DNA of 64,000 bases from Methanosarcina sp. MSH10X1 (lineage in GTDB: Archaea > Halobacteriota > Methanosarcinia > Methanosarcinales > Methanosarcinaceae). A program made the translations under genes and the position numbers. The stretch covers positions 124,001 to 188,000 of the forward strand of contig NZ_SCHL01000004.1 in assembly GCF_004099695.1 (NCBI RefSeq), in the 5' to 3' direction. The notes under the pieces are model-generated. The model searched no databases, was not told where the DNA came from, and saw nothing but the letters and a program-made list of their open reading frames with translations. Shown here one piece after another: positions 1-7,923 of this stretch (the first letter of the stretch is position 1; each line of letters starts with the position of its first letter).

Positions 1-36
1 ATCGAAGGATTACCTTAAGCCTCCAGCTTTAGTATA

Positions 37-1203
37 TCAGGCTTTTTGACCGGCTTTAGGCCCATTACCGTTGCCTATTCCGTGAGCCCCATTCCCCGAC
101 AGGTTGGTATTCTCTTCCGAATCAAGCAGCCCGAGAACCTCATAAGGATTATTTCCTGCCTGCTTCATTTCGTTCAGGGTAGCTTCATCAATATCGGTTA
201 CTGAAATTACCGAAACGAGTCCTTCGGTATCCCAGTTTTCCCTGTCCATAAGCCAGAGGTCCGCTAAATACTTGGAGATCCAGGCAGGATCATTGGCTTT
301 TGCTCCGCATTCAGCATTGACAATATTAAAGTCAAATCCGAGAACAACAGCTTTTCTAGTCCCGGCATTTTTATCCGCAACCACGAAAATGCCTGCAGGA
401 GAGTTGCCAATTGCTTCTTTTTCATCATCTGTCAGTGCGGACATCCAGACTCCTCCTTTCCCGGGAGTTGCATCCCAACGCTTCACAAAAACGTCTTCTT
501 TGCACCAGTTGGGGCAGGAAAAAACCGTATAACTTACATTTGCTTCAAGCGGATAGTTTTCTTCCATCCAGTTTGCAAGTATAAAACCGCTGGAAACGCC
601 TGGACAGAAATGGTTGTGCAGCTCCAGACACTGCATAAGCTCATAATCGAGCTTTCCGGTAGCCCAGCCATTGGAAATCGTAAGGATGGCAAACTCGCGC
701 CCGTTAAAGACCGTTGAGTTCACCTTTTCATTCCATGCAGCTCTCGACTTCGGTGTTTTCGAAAGCTTATCAAAGTCTATATTTTCCGTCACCTGGTAGC
801 TTATTTCACTTTCGTTTTCGTAAGAGACCTCGATATAAGTACAGTTCCCGCTGCTTTTATCGAAGAATGCAAACCAGAGAGGGCTGTTCCTTGCATTCTG
901 GACTACAAGCAGATTCTGTGTATAAAGGAGATCCCTGTCATAAAATTCCGAGTAGAAATCGTCCAGGAAAGCATAAGATTCCGCAGGAGAGCCTATGTCC
1001 GTAATGATAAGTGTCTCTTCAGGCCCTATACTTCCAGGATTTGCTTCGGCTGCAGTAAAAACCTCAGCCATCAAATTCAAGTTACTACCTTCGGCTGCCA
1101 TTCCCGGCATAGCGCCAAGGGAAAAACTCAGCGCTGTCAGGAGAAGAAGGCAGATAAATTTCACGTTAATTCTTTCGAGATCTATAACGCCTTTTCCAAT
1201 CAT
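37..1203 (-). CDS. Secreted FmdE-family protein
   Basis: The protein carries the FmdE-like signature ELHNHFCPGVSSG in its middle, the motif with His and Cys found in the small Zn/Fe-binding FmdE domain of formylmethanofuran dehydrogenase-associated proteins. The N-terminus is a typical signal peptide (basic stretch, then a Leu-rich core ending near MPGMAAEG), so this copy acts outside the membrane and is unlikely to be a subunit of cytoplasmic Fmd/Fwd. Other Cys residues (FSCPNWCK, NAECGAK) could bind metal. The C-terminus is a Gly/Asn-rich tail. I place the start at 1203 because an AGAGGA Shine-Dalgarno lies just upstream of that ATG; an in-frame ATG at 1224 has none. Substrate and role are unknown. 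Confidence 0.75.
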   Translation of the reverse strand: MIGKGVIDLERINVKFICLLLLTALSFSLGAMPGMAAEGSNLNLMAEVFTAAEANPGSIGPEETLIITDIGSPAESYAFLDDFYSEFYDRDLLYTQNLLVVQNARNSPLWFAFFDKSSGNCTYIEVSYENESEISYQVTENIDFDKLSKTPKSRAAWNEKVNSTVFNGREFAILTISNGWATGKLDYELMQCLELHNHFCPGVSSGFILANWMEENYPLEANVSYTVFSCPNWCKEDVFVKRWDATPGKGGVWMSALTDDEKEAIGNSPAGIFVVADKNAGTRKAVVLGFDFNIVNAECGAKANDPAWISKYLADLWLMDRENWDTEGLVSVISVTDIDEATLNEMKQAGNNPYEVLGLLDSEENTNLSGNGAHGIGNGNGPKAGQKA

Positions 1204-1224
1204 GCTTTTTCCTCTACTACTCAT

Positions 1225-1706
1225 TAAATCCGATTTTTACAGTCTGAAAGTTGAAAAATAACACATATCAGGGAACAAAGTTTAATAGTTAAGATAAAAC
1301 CTAAATATAGTGTTTTTTAGTGTTACAAAAAATGATAAAAATAATACATAAAACTTTCTGTTTTTGTTAACATTGAGAATAGAGAGAGGAAAATATAAAG
1401 AGAAATGAAAAATATGCAGCGACAAGCAGGCAGAGAAGCGTGATGAGGATTAATCTAAAAAAGAAGTGAAGGAATTATTAGCAGGTTAATAAAGAACTAA
1501 TAAAGGACTAATAAAGGACTAATAAAGGACTAATAAAGGACTAATAAAGGACTAATAAAGGACTAATAAAGGACTAATAAAGAACTAATAAAGGACTAAT
1601 AAAGAACTAATAAATAGTTAATTAAAAGTTAATTAAGAGTTAATGGAATTAATAAGAATAAAACTGGAAAGTTGATAAAAAGTAAATAAAATATAAAATA
1701 AAAAAA
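1225..1706. repeat. Intergenic minisatellite, 11-bp unit
   Basis: This 480-base gap holds a tandem array at about 1488-1641. The unit is AATAAAGGACT (11 bp): roughly twelve well-kept copies, some with GAACT for GGACT, followed by decaying copies (AATTAAGAGTT). The period is close to one helical turn, so the A/T tracts lie in phase, which may bend the DNA. I see no gene in the gap. It lies downstream of cofD and upstream of the FmdE-like gene, both on the minus strand. Confidence 0.85.
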
Positions 1707-2636
1707 TTAAGGACAAACAAGTGTATCAAAGAGCCCCAATATGATCTCTGCGAGTTCCCTGCTCTTTTCGGTTGAGGTCATTATTGTGTCGGCGCGGGTG
1801 GCACGGCATCCGACTCTTTCAAAAGCAAATTCGTCTGCCTGATCCCGCTCATCGAAAACGAAGACATCCAGGAAATCCTGATAATATTCTGCAACTCCCA
1901 TTGAAGAGACCTCAAGCCCGGATGCTTCCATCAGCTTTCCGGCAGGCCCGCTGACAGGGGCATTGCCAATTATCGGGCTGACCGCCACAACCATTTTCTT
2001 TTGCAGCAGATCCTTCATTCCTGGCAGAGAGATAATAGGACCAATGCTCGTAATCGGGTTACTTGGTCCTATAAGGACTTTATCATCAGTCTCCAGGGCT
2101 TCGAGTACTTTTGGAGAAATTGAAGCTTCGGAGACTCCTCTTATGTCAACCCCCAGCACCTCGGGGTCTCCATGCTTCCCGATCCAGAAATCTTGAAAAT
2201 GCATAATGCCTTCTGGAGTTTCTATATAGGTAAAAATGGGGTCGTCAGACATAGGCAAAATTTCTGCATTAATTCCGAAGATGGACGCAAGCTCTAACGT
2301 CGCATCTGTAAGGGAAATCCCCTGTCTGAGAAAGTTCGAGCGAATAATATGAGTTGCCCTGTCCCGGTCTCCCAGTTTCATACTTTCGGTGACGCCAAGT
2401 TCCTGCATGCGCTCATTAGTCAGGAAGGTGTCCTCTTTTATGCCCCACCATCTTTTACGGTCGATCTGGTCTGAGAAAAGATAGAGCACTGTGTCCAGGT
2501 CAGGACAAATCATATTTCCCGAAACCCAGAGGTCTTCGGCAGTGTTTACAACAACGGTCAGTTCCTCTTCCGGGAGGATTTCCTTGAGTCCGTCAAGGAG
2601 CTTTGGAGTTCCGGTGCCGCCTGAAAATATAATCAT
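1707..2636 (-). CDS. cofD: 2-phospho-L-lactate transferase (F420 biosynthesis)
   Basis: CofD joins a lactyl-phospho group to the deazaflavin Fo, giving F420-0, in coenzyme F420 biosynthesis in the cytoplasm. The N-terminus begins at once with the family nucleotide-binding signature FSGGTGTPKLLDGL, followed by VVVNTAEDLWVSG and CPDLDTVLY; later GPSNPITSIGPI and SPIIGNAPVSGPAGKLM are also characteristic. The 309-residue length is normal for the family. The gene is divergent from the HD phosphohydrolase at 2747. I see no sign of an operon with other cof genes here, although an aldehyde dehydrogenase related to lactaldehyde dehydrogenases lies at 13.5 kb. Confidence 0.96.
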   Translation of the reverse strand: MIIFSGGTGTPKLLDGLKEILPEEELTVVVNTAEDLWVSGNMICPDLDTVLYLFSDQIDRKRWWGIKEDTFLTNERMQELGVTESMKLGDRDRATHIIRSNFLRQGISLTDATLELASIFGINAEILPMSDDPIFTYIETPEGIMHFQDFWIGKHGDPEVLGVDIRGVSEASISPKVLEALETDDKVLIGPSNPITSIGPIISLPGMKDLLQKKMVVAVSPIIGNAPVSGPAGKLMEASGLEVSSMGVAEYYQDFLDVFVFDERDQADEFAFERVGCRATRADTIMTSTEKSRELAEIILGLFDTLVCP

Positions 2637-2720
2637 GATAATACCTATTCCGGCTTTCTTTTAAACTTTCGGGTAGCGAGTATTTCTGCAAATCTACAGT
2701 ACCAGAGTAATAGTAACAGC

Positions 2721-2730
2721 AATATATAAT
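2721..2730 (+). promoter_or_regulatory. Probable TATA box of the HD gene
   Basis: AATATATAAT lies about 26 bases before the ATG at 2747. With usual archaeal spacing, transcription would begin at or next to the start codon, which suggests a leaderless or nearly leaderless mRNA. No Shine-Dalgarno is visible, which agrees. Confidence 0.5.
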
Positions 2731-2746
2731 GAAATCTGTCTAAAGA

Positions 2747-3946
2747 ATGATGAAGGTTGTCCTCGATCCCGTACACGGTTACATCGAGCTGGATGATCTG
2801 GCTCAGGATCTTCTTTCCACGCCCCAGATGCAGCGCCTCAGGAGGGTAAGACAGCTTGGTTTTTCCAATCTGGTCTATCCGGGAGCGAATCATACACGTT
2901 TCGAACACTCACTTGGAGCAATGCACCTCGCTTCCACACTAACCAAAAGTCTCGACTCGATTGAGGAGGACAGGAAAACCGAAATAAAGGCTGCCACTCT
3001 TCTGCACGACGTAGGGCACGGACCTTTTTCTCACGTTACCGAGAATGTTATTGACAAATACACACGGTGCAGGCATGATGATGTAAAAGAAATCCTGGGG
3101 AAAAGTGAAATAAGGGAAGTCCTGGGCAAATACGGAATTTCTCCCGGAAATCTCGTAAAACACATTAAAGGAGAAACCTCCCTGGGGCAGATCCTTAGCA
3201 GCGAGATCGATGTGGACCGGATGGACTATCTTGTTAGGGACGCCCATTACACAGGTGTGGCTTTCGGGGTCGTGGATTATAACCGCCTGATAAACCAGAT
3301 GAATTTCTACGAAGACAGGCTCGTTGTGGACTATGGCGGGCTGAAAGCTGCCGAATCCCTTCTAGTCTCACGTTTCTGGATGAATACATCGGTCTACTAC
3401 CATCACGTAACAAGGATCTCGGAAGCTATGTGTTCCAGAGCAGTCGAGTACATGATTGAAAATAACGAGCTTGACCCGCTCAGGCTCAGACAGATGGATG
3501 ATATAGACCTTGTTGCCTCCCTGCGAAACGCATCCGGGTATGCAGGAGAACTCTCACGGCTGCTGGATGCCCGTAAACTCTACAAGCGGGCATTATACGT
3601 AGGCCTGGCAGATACCGGGAAAGCCGTACTGAGGCATCGCGATCGGATCCGTAGGGCAGAAAAAGAAATTGCAGAACTGGCAGGGGTCGACCCTGAGTAT
3701 GTACTTGTGGATATTCCAAAAACGCCTGAAATGCTGGAAATGCGGGCAATGATAAAAACTGACCACAAAATGATACCTCTTAATGAGGCTTCCCATTTCG
3801 TATCCATCCTGCAGGAAGCGCATATGGACAACTGGAGAATGGGAGTATACAGCCCGAAAGAACATTGCGAAGCTGTGGGAAGAGCTGCGAGAGACTATTT
3901 TGAGGTAAAGAAATCCCTAAGACAGTTTAAACTGAGTGATCTCTAA
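2747..3946 (+). CDS. HD-superfamily phosphohydrolase
   Basis: This is a COG1078-type HD phosphohydrolase of 399 residues. The metal-binding signature is intact: RFEHSLGAMHLA near residue 50, HDVGHGPFSH near 87-96, and SEIDVDRMDYLVRDAHYTG near 150. Relatives include dNTP triphosphohydrolases and other nucleotide phosphatases, but the exact substrate of this archaeal branch cannot be read from sequence. It is followed at 115 bp by the LpdD-like/ubiX pair and may be co-transcribed with them. A TATA box just upstream points to a leaderless transcript. Confidence 0.85.
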   Translation: MMKVVLDPVHGYIELDDLAQDLLSTPQMQRLRRVRQLGFSNLVYPGANHTRFEHSLGAMHLASTLTKSLDSIEEDRKTEIKAATLLHDVGHGPFSHVTENVIDKYTRCRHDDVKEILGKSEIREVLGKYGISPGNLVKHIKGETSLGQILSSEIDVDRMDYLVRDAHYTGVAFGVVDYNRLINQMNFYEDRLVVDYGGLKAAESLLVSRFWMNTSVYYHHVTRISEAMCSRAVEYMIENNELDPLRLRQMDDIDLVASLRNASGYAGELSRLLDARKLYKRALYVGLADTGKAVLRHRDRIRRAEKEIAELAGVDPEYVLVDIPKTPEMLEMRAMIKTDHKMIPLNEASHFVSILQEAHMDNWRMGVYSPKEHCEAVGRAARDYFEVKKSLRQFKLSDL

Positions 3947-4060
3947 ATAGGTAAAGGAAGAGGTAGATTTAGAGGATAAAGAGGAGCTTCCTTGAGATTA
4001 AGAAGTAAACTTAACAAGTCTGATACCATTTACACGTTTAATAAGGCTTGAAGCCAGAGT

Positions 4061-4474
4061 TTGAAAAGTTTGAAGGACCGGGGCAGGAATTTGTTTCATA
4101 TTAAACGGAAAGTGGGGAAAATCGAGATAGCGCTTGACGCGAAAAAGATCGGAGAAGATTACCTGTTTACCCTTACAGGGGGGGAAGAACATGTGGGAGC
4201 TGTTGCCTTAGGGCTTTATGATGAGAAAAGCCAGAGAGCAAGTTCATCGGTTTTAACAATGCCCGGACACAGGGAAGAGTATCTCGCCCTGCAGGGAGCA
4301 AGACAGGTGAGCAGGGCGACAAAAAAGACTTCGGTATTTGTTGCAGGTATACACCAGGATAACGTTAGCCCCGAGGAAATAAGGGATATAGTCTCAGCTG
4401 CAGATGAAATGCTAGAAAGTTTCATTGCTTTTTATAAAAAAAGAGACAAACCGGCGGAGCGAGATAAAGACTGA
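4061..4474 (+). CDS. Small LpdD-like prenylated-flavin chaperone domain protein
   Basis: This 137-residue protein resembles the LpdD-like (PAC-type) small proteins that accompany UbiD/UbiX systems; the recognisable part is GGEEHVGAVALGLYD and later GHREEYLALQGARQVSRATKK. Its position about 100 bp upstream of ubiX supports a role in handling prenylated FMN or in maturing a UbiD decarboxylase. The family assignment is from memory of sequence pattern and is moderate. The start is a TTG at 4061; a GTG at residue 18 is an alternative. No UbiD-like decarboxylase lies in this window. The short gap before ubiX holds a 17-bp repeat (ATTAAAGGCACGA). Confidence 0.55.
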   Translation: MKSLKDRGRNLFHIKRKVGKIEIALDAKKIGEDYLFTLTGGEEHVGAVALGLYDEKSQRASSSVLTMPGHREEYLALQGARQVSRATKKTSVFVAGIHQDNVSPEEIRDIVSAADEMLESFIAFYKKRDKPAERDKD

Positions 4475-4574
4475 AGCACCGGGCAGAAATGAAAATGGAA
4501 AATACGGCAGAGATACGAGTACGGAAAATAAAGGCACGAATATTAAAGGCACGAATATTAAAGGCAGGAATTAA

Positions 4575-5126
4575 ATGGAGATAACGGTAGGGATCAGCGG
4601 AGCCTCAGGAGTCCAGTATGGAATTCGCCTTCTTGAAGTACTGGCGGAAAAAGGAATTAAAACCCATCTGGTTTTAACGGATGCGGCAAGCCAGATAATA
4701 GGGATCGAAACGGATTATACCCCCGAGGCAGTGAAGAAACTTGCAACCTGGAGCTATGCCCAGAAAGATTTTTTAGCACCGATAGCCAGCGGTTCTTACA
4801 GGACAGGGGGAATGGTTATCGTCCCCTGCAGCATGAAAACTCTTGCAGCCGTGGCAAACGGGGTATCCGATACCCTTCTTACGAGGGCTGCAGATGTCTG
4901 CCTCAAAGAGGAAAGAAAACTTATTCTGATGACCCGGGAAACCCCGCTTAACCTTATACACATCGAAAATATGCTAAAGGCTAAAAAAGCAGGGGCAAGT
5001 ATCCTTCCAGCCTGCCCGGGTTTTTATTCACGTCCCAGAACTCTCGAAGACCTCATAGATACAATGGTAGGAAGGGCTCTCGACCTTCTCGGGATAGAGA
5101 ATGAGATTTATCACCGCTGGAAGTAA
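4575..5126 (+). CDS. ubiX: Flavin prenyltransferase UbiX
   Basis: UbiX joins a dimethylallyl group to FMN to make prenylated FMN, the cofactor of UbiD-type decarboxylases. The Rossmann-like N-terminus GISGASGVQYGIRLLE, the IVPCSMKTLAAVANG segment, the L-MTRETPL motif and the final PACPGFYSRP are all family signatures; length (183 aa) is standard. The GSYRTGGM stretch fits the active-site loop. In methanogens the UbiD partner is thought to act in quinone or aromatic-like pathways, and methanophenazine biosynthesis is a possible but unproven link. The upstream neighbour is the LpdD-like protein. Confidence 0.95.
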   Translation: MEITVGISGASGVQYGIRLLEVLAEKGIKTHLVLTDAASQIIGIETDYTPEAVKKLATWSYAQKDFLAPIASGSYRTGGMVIVPCSMKTLAAVANGVSDTLLTRAADVCLKEERKLILMTRETPLNLIHIENMLKAKKAGASILPACPGFYSRPRTLEDLIDTMVGRALDLLGIENEIYHRWK

Positions 5127-5236
5127 AGGAATAACCTCAAGAAAACCGGGAATTCGGACAACTCAGGCAGAAAAAATTTCGATTTTCGGGAAAAAATTTT
5201 TTAAAGAAAGCGTGACTGGCCCATGTTCTAACGAAA

Positions 5237-5247
5237 GCTATATAAAG
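5237..5247 (+). promoter_or_regulatory. TATA box of tRNA-Pro
   Basis: GCTATATAAAG lies about 30 bases upstream of the mature tRNA 5' end, the normal spacing for an archaeal tRNA promoter. The purine-rich sequence before it could act as BRE. Confidence 0.6.
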
Positions 5248-5277
5248 GATAATATCCTTTGAGAGGAGGTACCCCTT

Positions 5278-5352
5278 GGGATAGTAGGGTAGCTTGGTCC
5301 ATCCTCGAGCGTTTGGGACGCTTGGACCGCGGTTCAAATCCGCGCTATCCCA
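5278..5352 (+). tRNA. tRNA-Pro (UGG)
   Basis: The cloverleaf closes: acceptor GGGATAG pairs with CTATCCC, followed by discriminator A. The anticodon stem GAGCG/CGCTT encloses the loop TTTGGGA with anticodon TGG, and the T arm is CGCGG-TTCAAAT-CCGCG. No intron. CCA is not encoded. A run of eight T residues about ten bases after the gene is a likely terminator. Confidence 0.95.
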
Positions 5353-5748
5353 TTTACATATTTTTTTTCCAAGTTTTCTACAAATTTTATCTTGTCATAT
5401 TATTTTCTCTGTTTACTTTCTTACTTCTTTGCCTATTTTCCTTACTTCTTTGCCTATTTTCCTTACTTCTTTGCCTATTTTCCTTACTTCTTTGCCTACT
5501 CTCTTACTTTTTCGGTCTATTTTCCTTACTTTTTCGGTCTACTTCCTTCTATCCCCTCATATCCTATGCTCATCTTCCCACTACCCTGAGAATAAACGCT
5601 ACAGGAAGGTAACATCAAAGGTAGATCCAGAGATATTACATTCTAAAAGCAGGTGGGCAGCTTAAGCTGGAAGAAGAGAGCTATATGTAAAACGTGTGGT
5701 CTGAAAATAAGGCATAAAAAATAGAAAATAAGGCATGCCTGAAAGAAT
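5353..5748. repeat. Intergenic minisatellite, 21-bp unit
   Basis: Between tRNA-Pro and the 3' end of herA is a pyrimidine-rich tandem array at about 5421-5504: four near-identical copies of TTACTTCTTTGCCTATTTTCC, followed by two diverged 22-base copies with TTTTTCGGTC. The unit is seven codons long, so all frames stay open and give hydrophobic Phe/Tyr/Leu repeats; I regard those as artefacts. The remainder of the gap shows no gene. Confidence 0.8.
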
Positions 5749-7923
5749 TCAGCGGTGCCTTACTACGCAATTCGAAAGCCCGACTATTTCAACGATATCA
5801 CTGTTGTCCGGGGAATGAATTATCATCTGTCCTTTCTTAAGGTAAGGAATCCTGCGCTCATATTCTTTCGGGACTTTAAGAGACGTGATAGCTGCATCAT
5901 TATTGAGGTTAAGGATCAATTTCGTATTTACCTGCTTGAAAACCGTATCATCGATATCCTGAGGGTCCTGGGTGATTAAAAAGAGACCAAGTGCTTCTTT
6001 TCTACCCTGGCGGGCTGCATCTGCAAAACGGGAGATAATAAGGCGAGAGTGTTCCCCGCTCGCCTTTGAGAGATAACGGTGAGCCTCGTCCAGAGCCAGG
6101 ATAATCGGAGTTTCCTTAATAGCGTCTTTGCCTGTGGTACTCAACTTATTGTCCACGATCAGGCTCATAATTGTTAGCACTATGAGGTCGCGGATTCTCG
6201 GAGCGCTTATGTATTCGGTCGGAAAAACCGAAATCTGCCCTGGCTTGAAGATCTTATCCAGAAGCTCGGTAATTGGGGTGGCTTCCCGGTCAAAAACCTT
6301 CGAGAAGAAAGGATTCCTGACTCTCCTTACAATTCCGTCATAAGAAGACTCGTGCAGCTTCCCGCTGTCAACATAGTAGGAACGGGTACCCTCATTATCA
6401 ATATGGTTGATGAAATTCAGGTAAGTATGGGGCACGCTTGACTTGAAGAAATCCAGAAGAAGCACTTCAAGCCCTATGTACTGAAGTTCGGACATTCCAG
6501 CTGCTGCAATAAGCCAGGTGTTGTGTTCTACAAGCGAGAAGGGAATTGTAAATTCGATTTGCTCGGCTCTTGATTTGTCCCCGGGATATTTTTGCCCGTC
6601 AACTTTCGCCACGAAAGCCTTTGTAGAGGCGACCCGACCATAAGTCACGTTTTCGGATTCGAACCGGAATTTATCATCCTCACTCAGGGTTTCATTATCC
6701 TCGAAAAGCTGGGAATATTCATCCTGAGGGTCCATAATTACCAGACAGGGGTTTTTCCGCGCCTTATCAGGAGAACCCCGCAGCCTGTACCTATTATCGT
6801 CGGTCATGAACTGGCGGAGGATATTTTTTGAAAGGAAAGTTTTCCCTGTTCCTGTGCTCCCGCAGATAAGCATGTGCCTGAAAATAAGAGGATCGCCCAT
6901 AGAATAGTCGTTTCTGAGGTAATAGGCAACCGTTTCGGGCTCGGAATGGGTTTTTAAGAGCTCACCTCCCACGCTCAGGTGACCGAGAAAGATTCCTTCT
7001 TCAGGAATATTGAGCCCTATCTGGACCTCAAGCCTGTCAGTAACAGGCAGGATAGGAGTATTGGGGTGAGGAATCCTATCCGCCATGCGCCGGGTGAGTG
7101 TGCTTCCGGGTTTCAGGTAAAGGATACAGAGCGGATCAAGGCAGGCAAGGAATTTGTAATCTTCCTCTTTTACAAGGTTTCCATGGGCACTGAGCATGCG
7201 CCTCGAGTGAATCTCAGTTGCGTCGTCTACCACAAATTCCTGTCTGTACTGGAGTTTCCCTACCCTGGCAAAGAGTTTTTCTCCATTCTCGTAAGGCACA
7301 ACAACATATGTTCCAAGCCTTATCTCGTCCCGCCGCGCTGAGGTTATATAGCCTGTGATTACAGCCCCTGAAGGGGTTAATTCTAGAGGCTCTATGCCTG
7401 TAGTGACAATCCCGAAGGCTTCTGAGACCGGAGAAGCTCTCAGAGCAATATCACCGTACCCGGCAAAAGGCTCAAAGGGCAGAGCCTCCTCTACGGGATT
7501 CCCGAGAATTTCGGATTCGAGAAAGAGATCCTGAGCAGGCAGGGAAACGGGTTCAGAAAGCGTTGCAGCTTCAGAAAGAGAAGCGGATTTAAAGATAATT
7601 TCAGGAGAGCCTGAGAAAATATCGGATTCGGCTTCAGGGATAAGATCCGAGATATCTTCCGGATTATTTTCTCCGAGAGTATCGGATAAGGGAGCCTGAA
7701 ATTCTTCATCAATTTCAGGCGTTAACGCAGGGATAACCCGATCGGAAATATCTTCAGGTTCAGGGAAGTTCACAGGCTCGCCCGCATTGCTGCCCTTGAA
7801 GCTTATCCCTGCAGAATTTTCCTTTGAACCTTTCTTATCTTCCATTCCTGAATCCACAGGAGCTAGCCCCTTTTTCGGTCTGCAAGAGTCAAAAGCCATA
7901 AGGTCGGTGTTTTCATATTTCAT
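5749..7923 (-). CDS. herA: HerA-family DNA translocase ATPase
   Basis: HerA is a hexameric FtsK-like DNA translocase/helicase that works with NurA and Mre11-Rad50 in 5' end resection. The ATPase core is intact: Walker A GSTGTGKT near residue 355, IMDPQDEYSQL soon after, and the Walker B region ALDEAHRYL near 611, followed by ARQGRKEALG and QDPQDIDD. A HAS-barrel domain precedes it (about residues 185-260). Residues 1-185 are an unusual acidic, Pro/Ser/Glu-rich extension of low complexity, not expected in minimal HerA proteins. The gene overlaps nurA by 11 bases and lies downstream of it, so the two are translated together. Confidence 0.9.
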   Translation of the reverse strand: MKYENTDLMAFDSCRPKKGLAPVDSGMEDKKGSKENSAGISFKGSNAGEPVNFPEPEDISDRVIPALTPEIDEEFQAPLSDTLGENNPEDISDLIPEAESDIFSGSPEIIFKSASLSEAATLSEPVSLPAQDLFLESEILGNPVEEALPFEPFAGYGDIALRASPVSEAFGIVTTGIEPLELTPSGAVITGYITSARRDEIRLGTYVVVPYENGEKLFARVGKLQYRQEFVVDDATEIHSRRMLSAHGNLVKEEDYKFLACLDPLCILYLKPGSTLTRRMADRIPHPNTPILPVTDRLEVQIGLNIPEEGIFLGHLSVGGELLKTHSEPETVAYYLRNDYSMGDPLIFRHMLICGSTGTGKTFLSKNILRQFMTDDNRYRLRGSPDKARKNPCLVIMDPQDEYSQLFEDNETLSEDDKFRFESENVTYGRVASTKAFVAKVDGQKYPGDKSRAEQIEFTIPFSLVEHNTWLIAAAGMSELQYIGLEVLLLDFFKSSVPHTYLNFINHIDNEGTRSYYVDSGKLHESSYDGIVRRVRNPFFSKVFDREATPITELLDKIFKPGQISVFPTEYISAPRIRDLIVLTIMSLIVDNKLSTTGKDAIKETPIILALDEAHRYLSKASGEHSRLIISRFADAARQGRKEALGLFLITQDPQDIDDTVFKQVNTKLILNLNNDAAITSLKVPKEYERRIPYLKKGQMIIHSPDNSDIVEIVGLSNCVVRHR

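Noticed and set aside
5259-5665. Overlapping open frames with Phe/Tyr/Leu repeats over tRNA-Pro and the 21-bp array
   Set aside because: The unit is a multiple of three, so frames stay open by chance; they run through a tRNA and have no start signals or family features.
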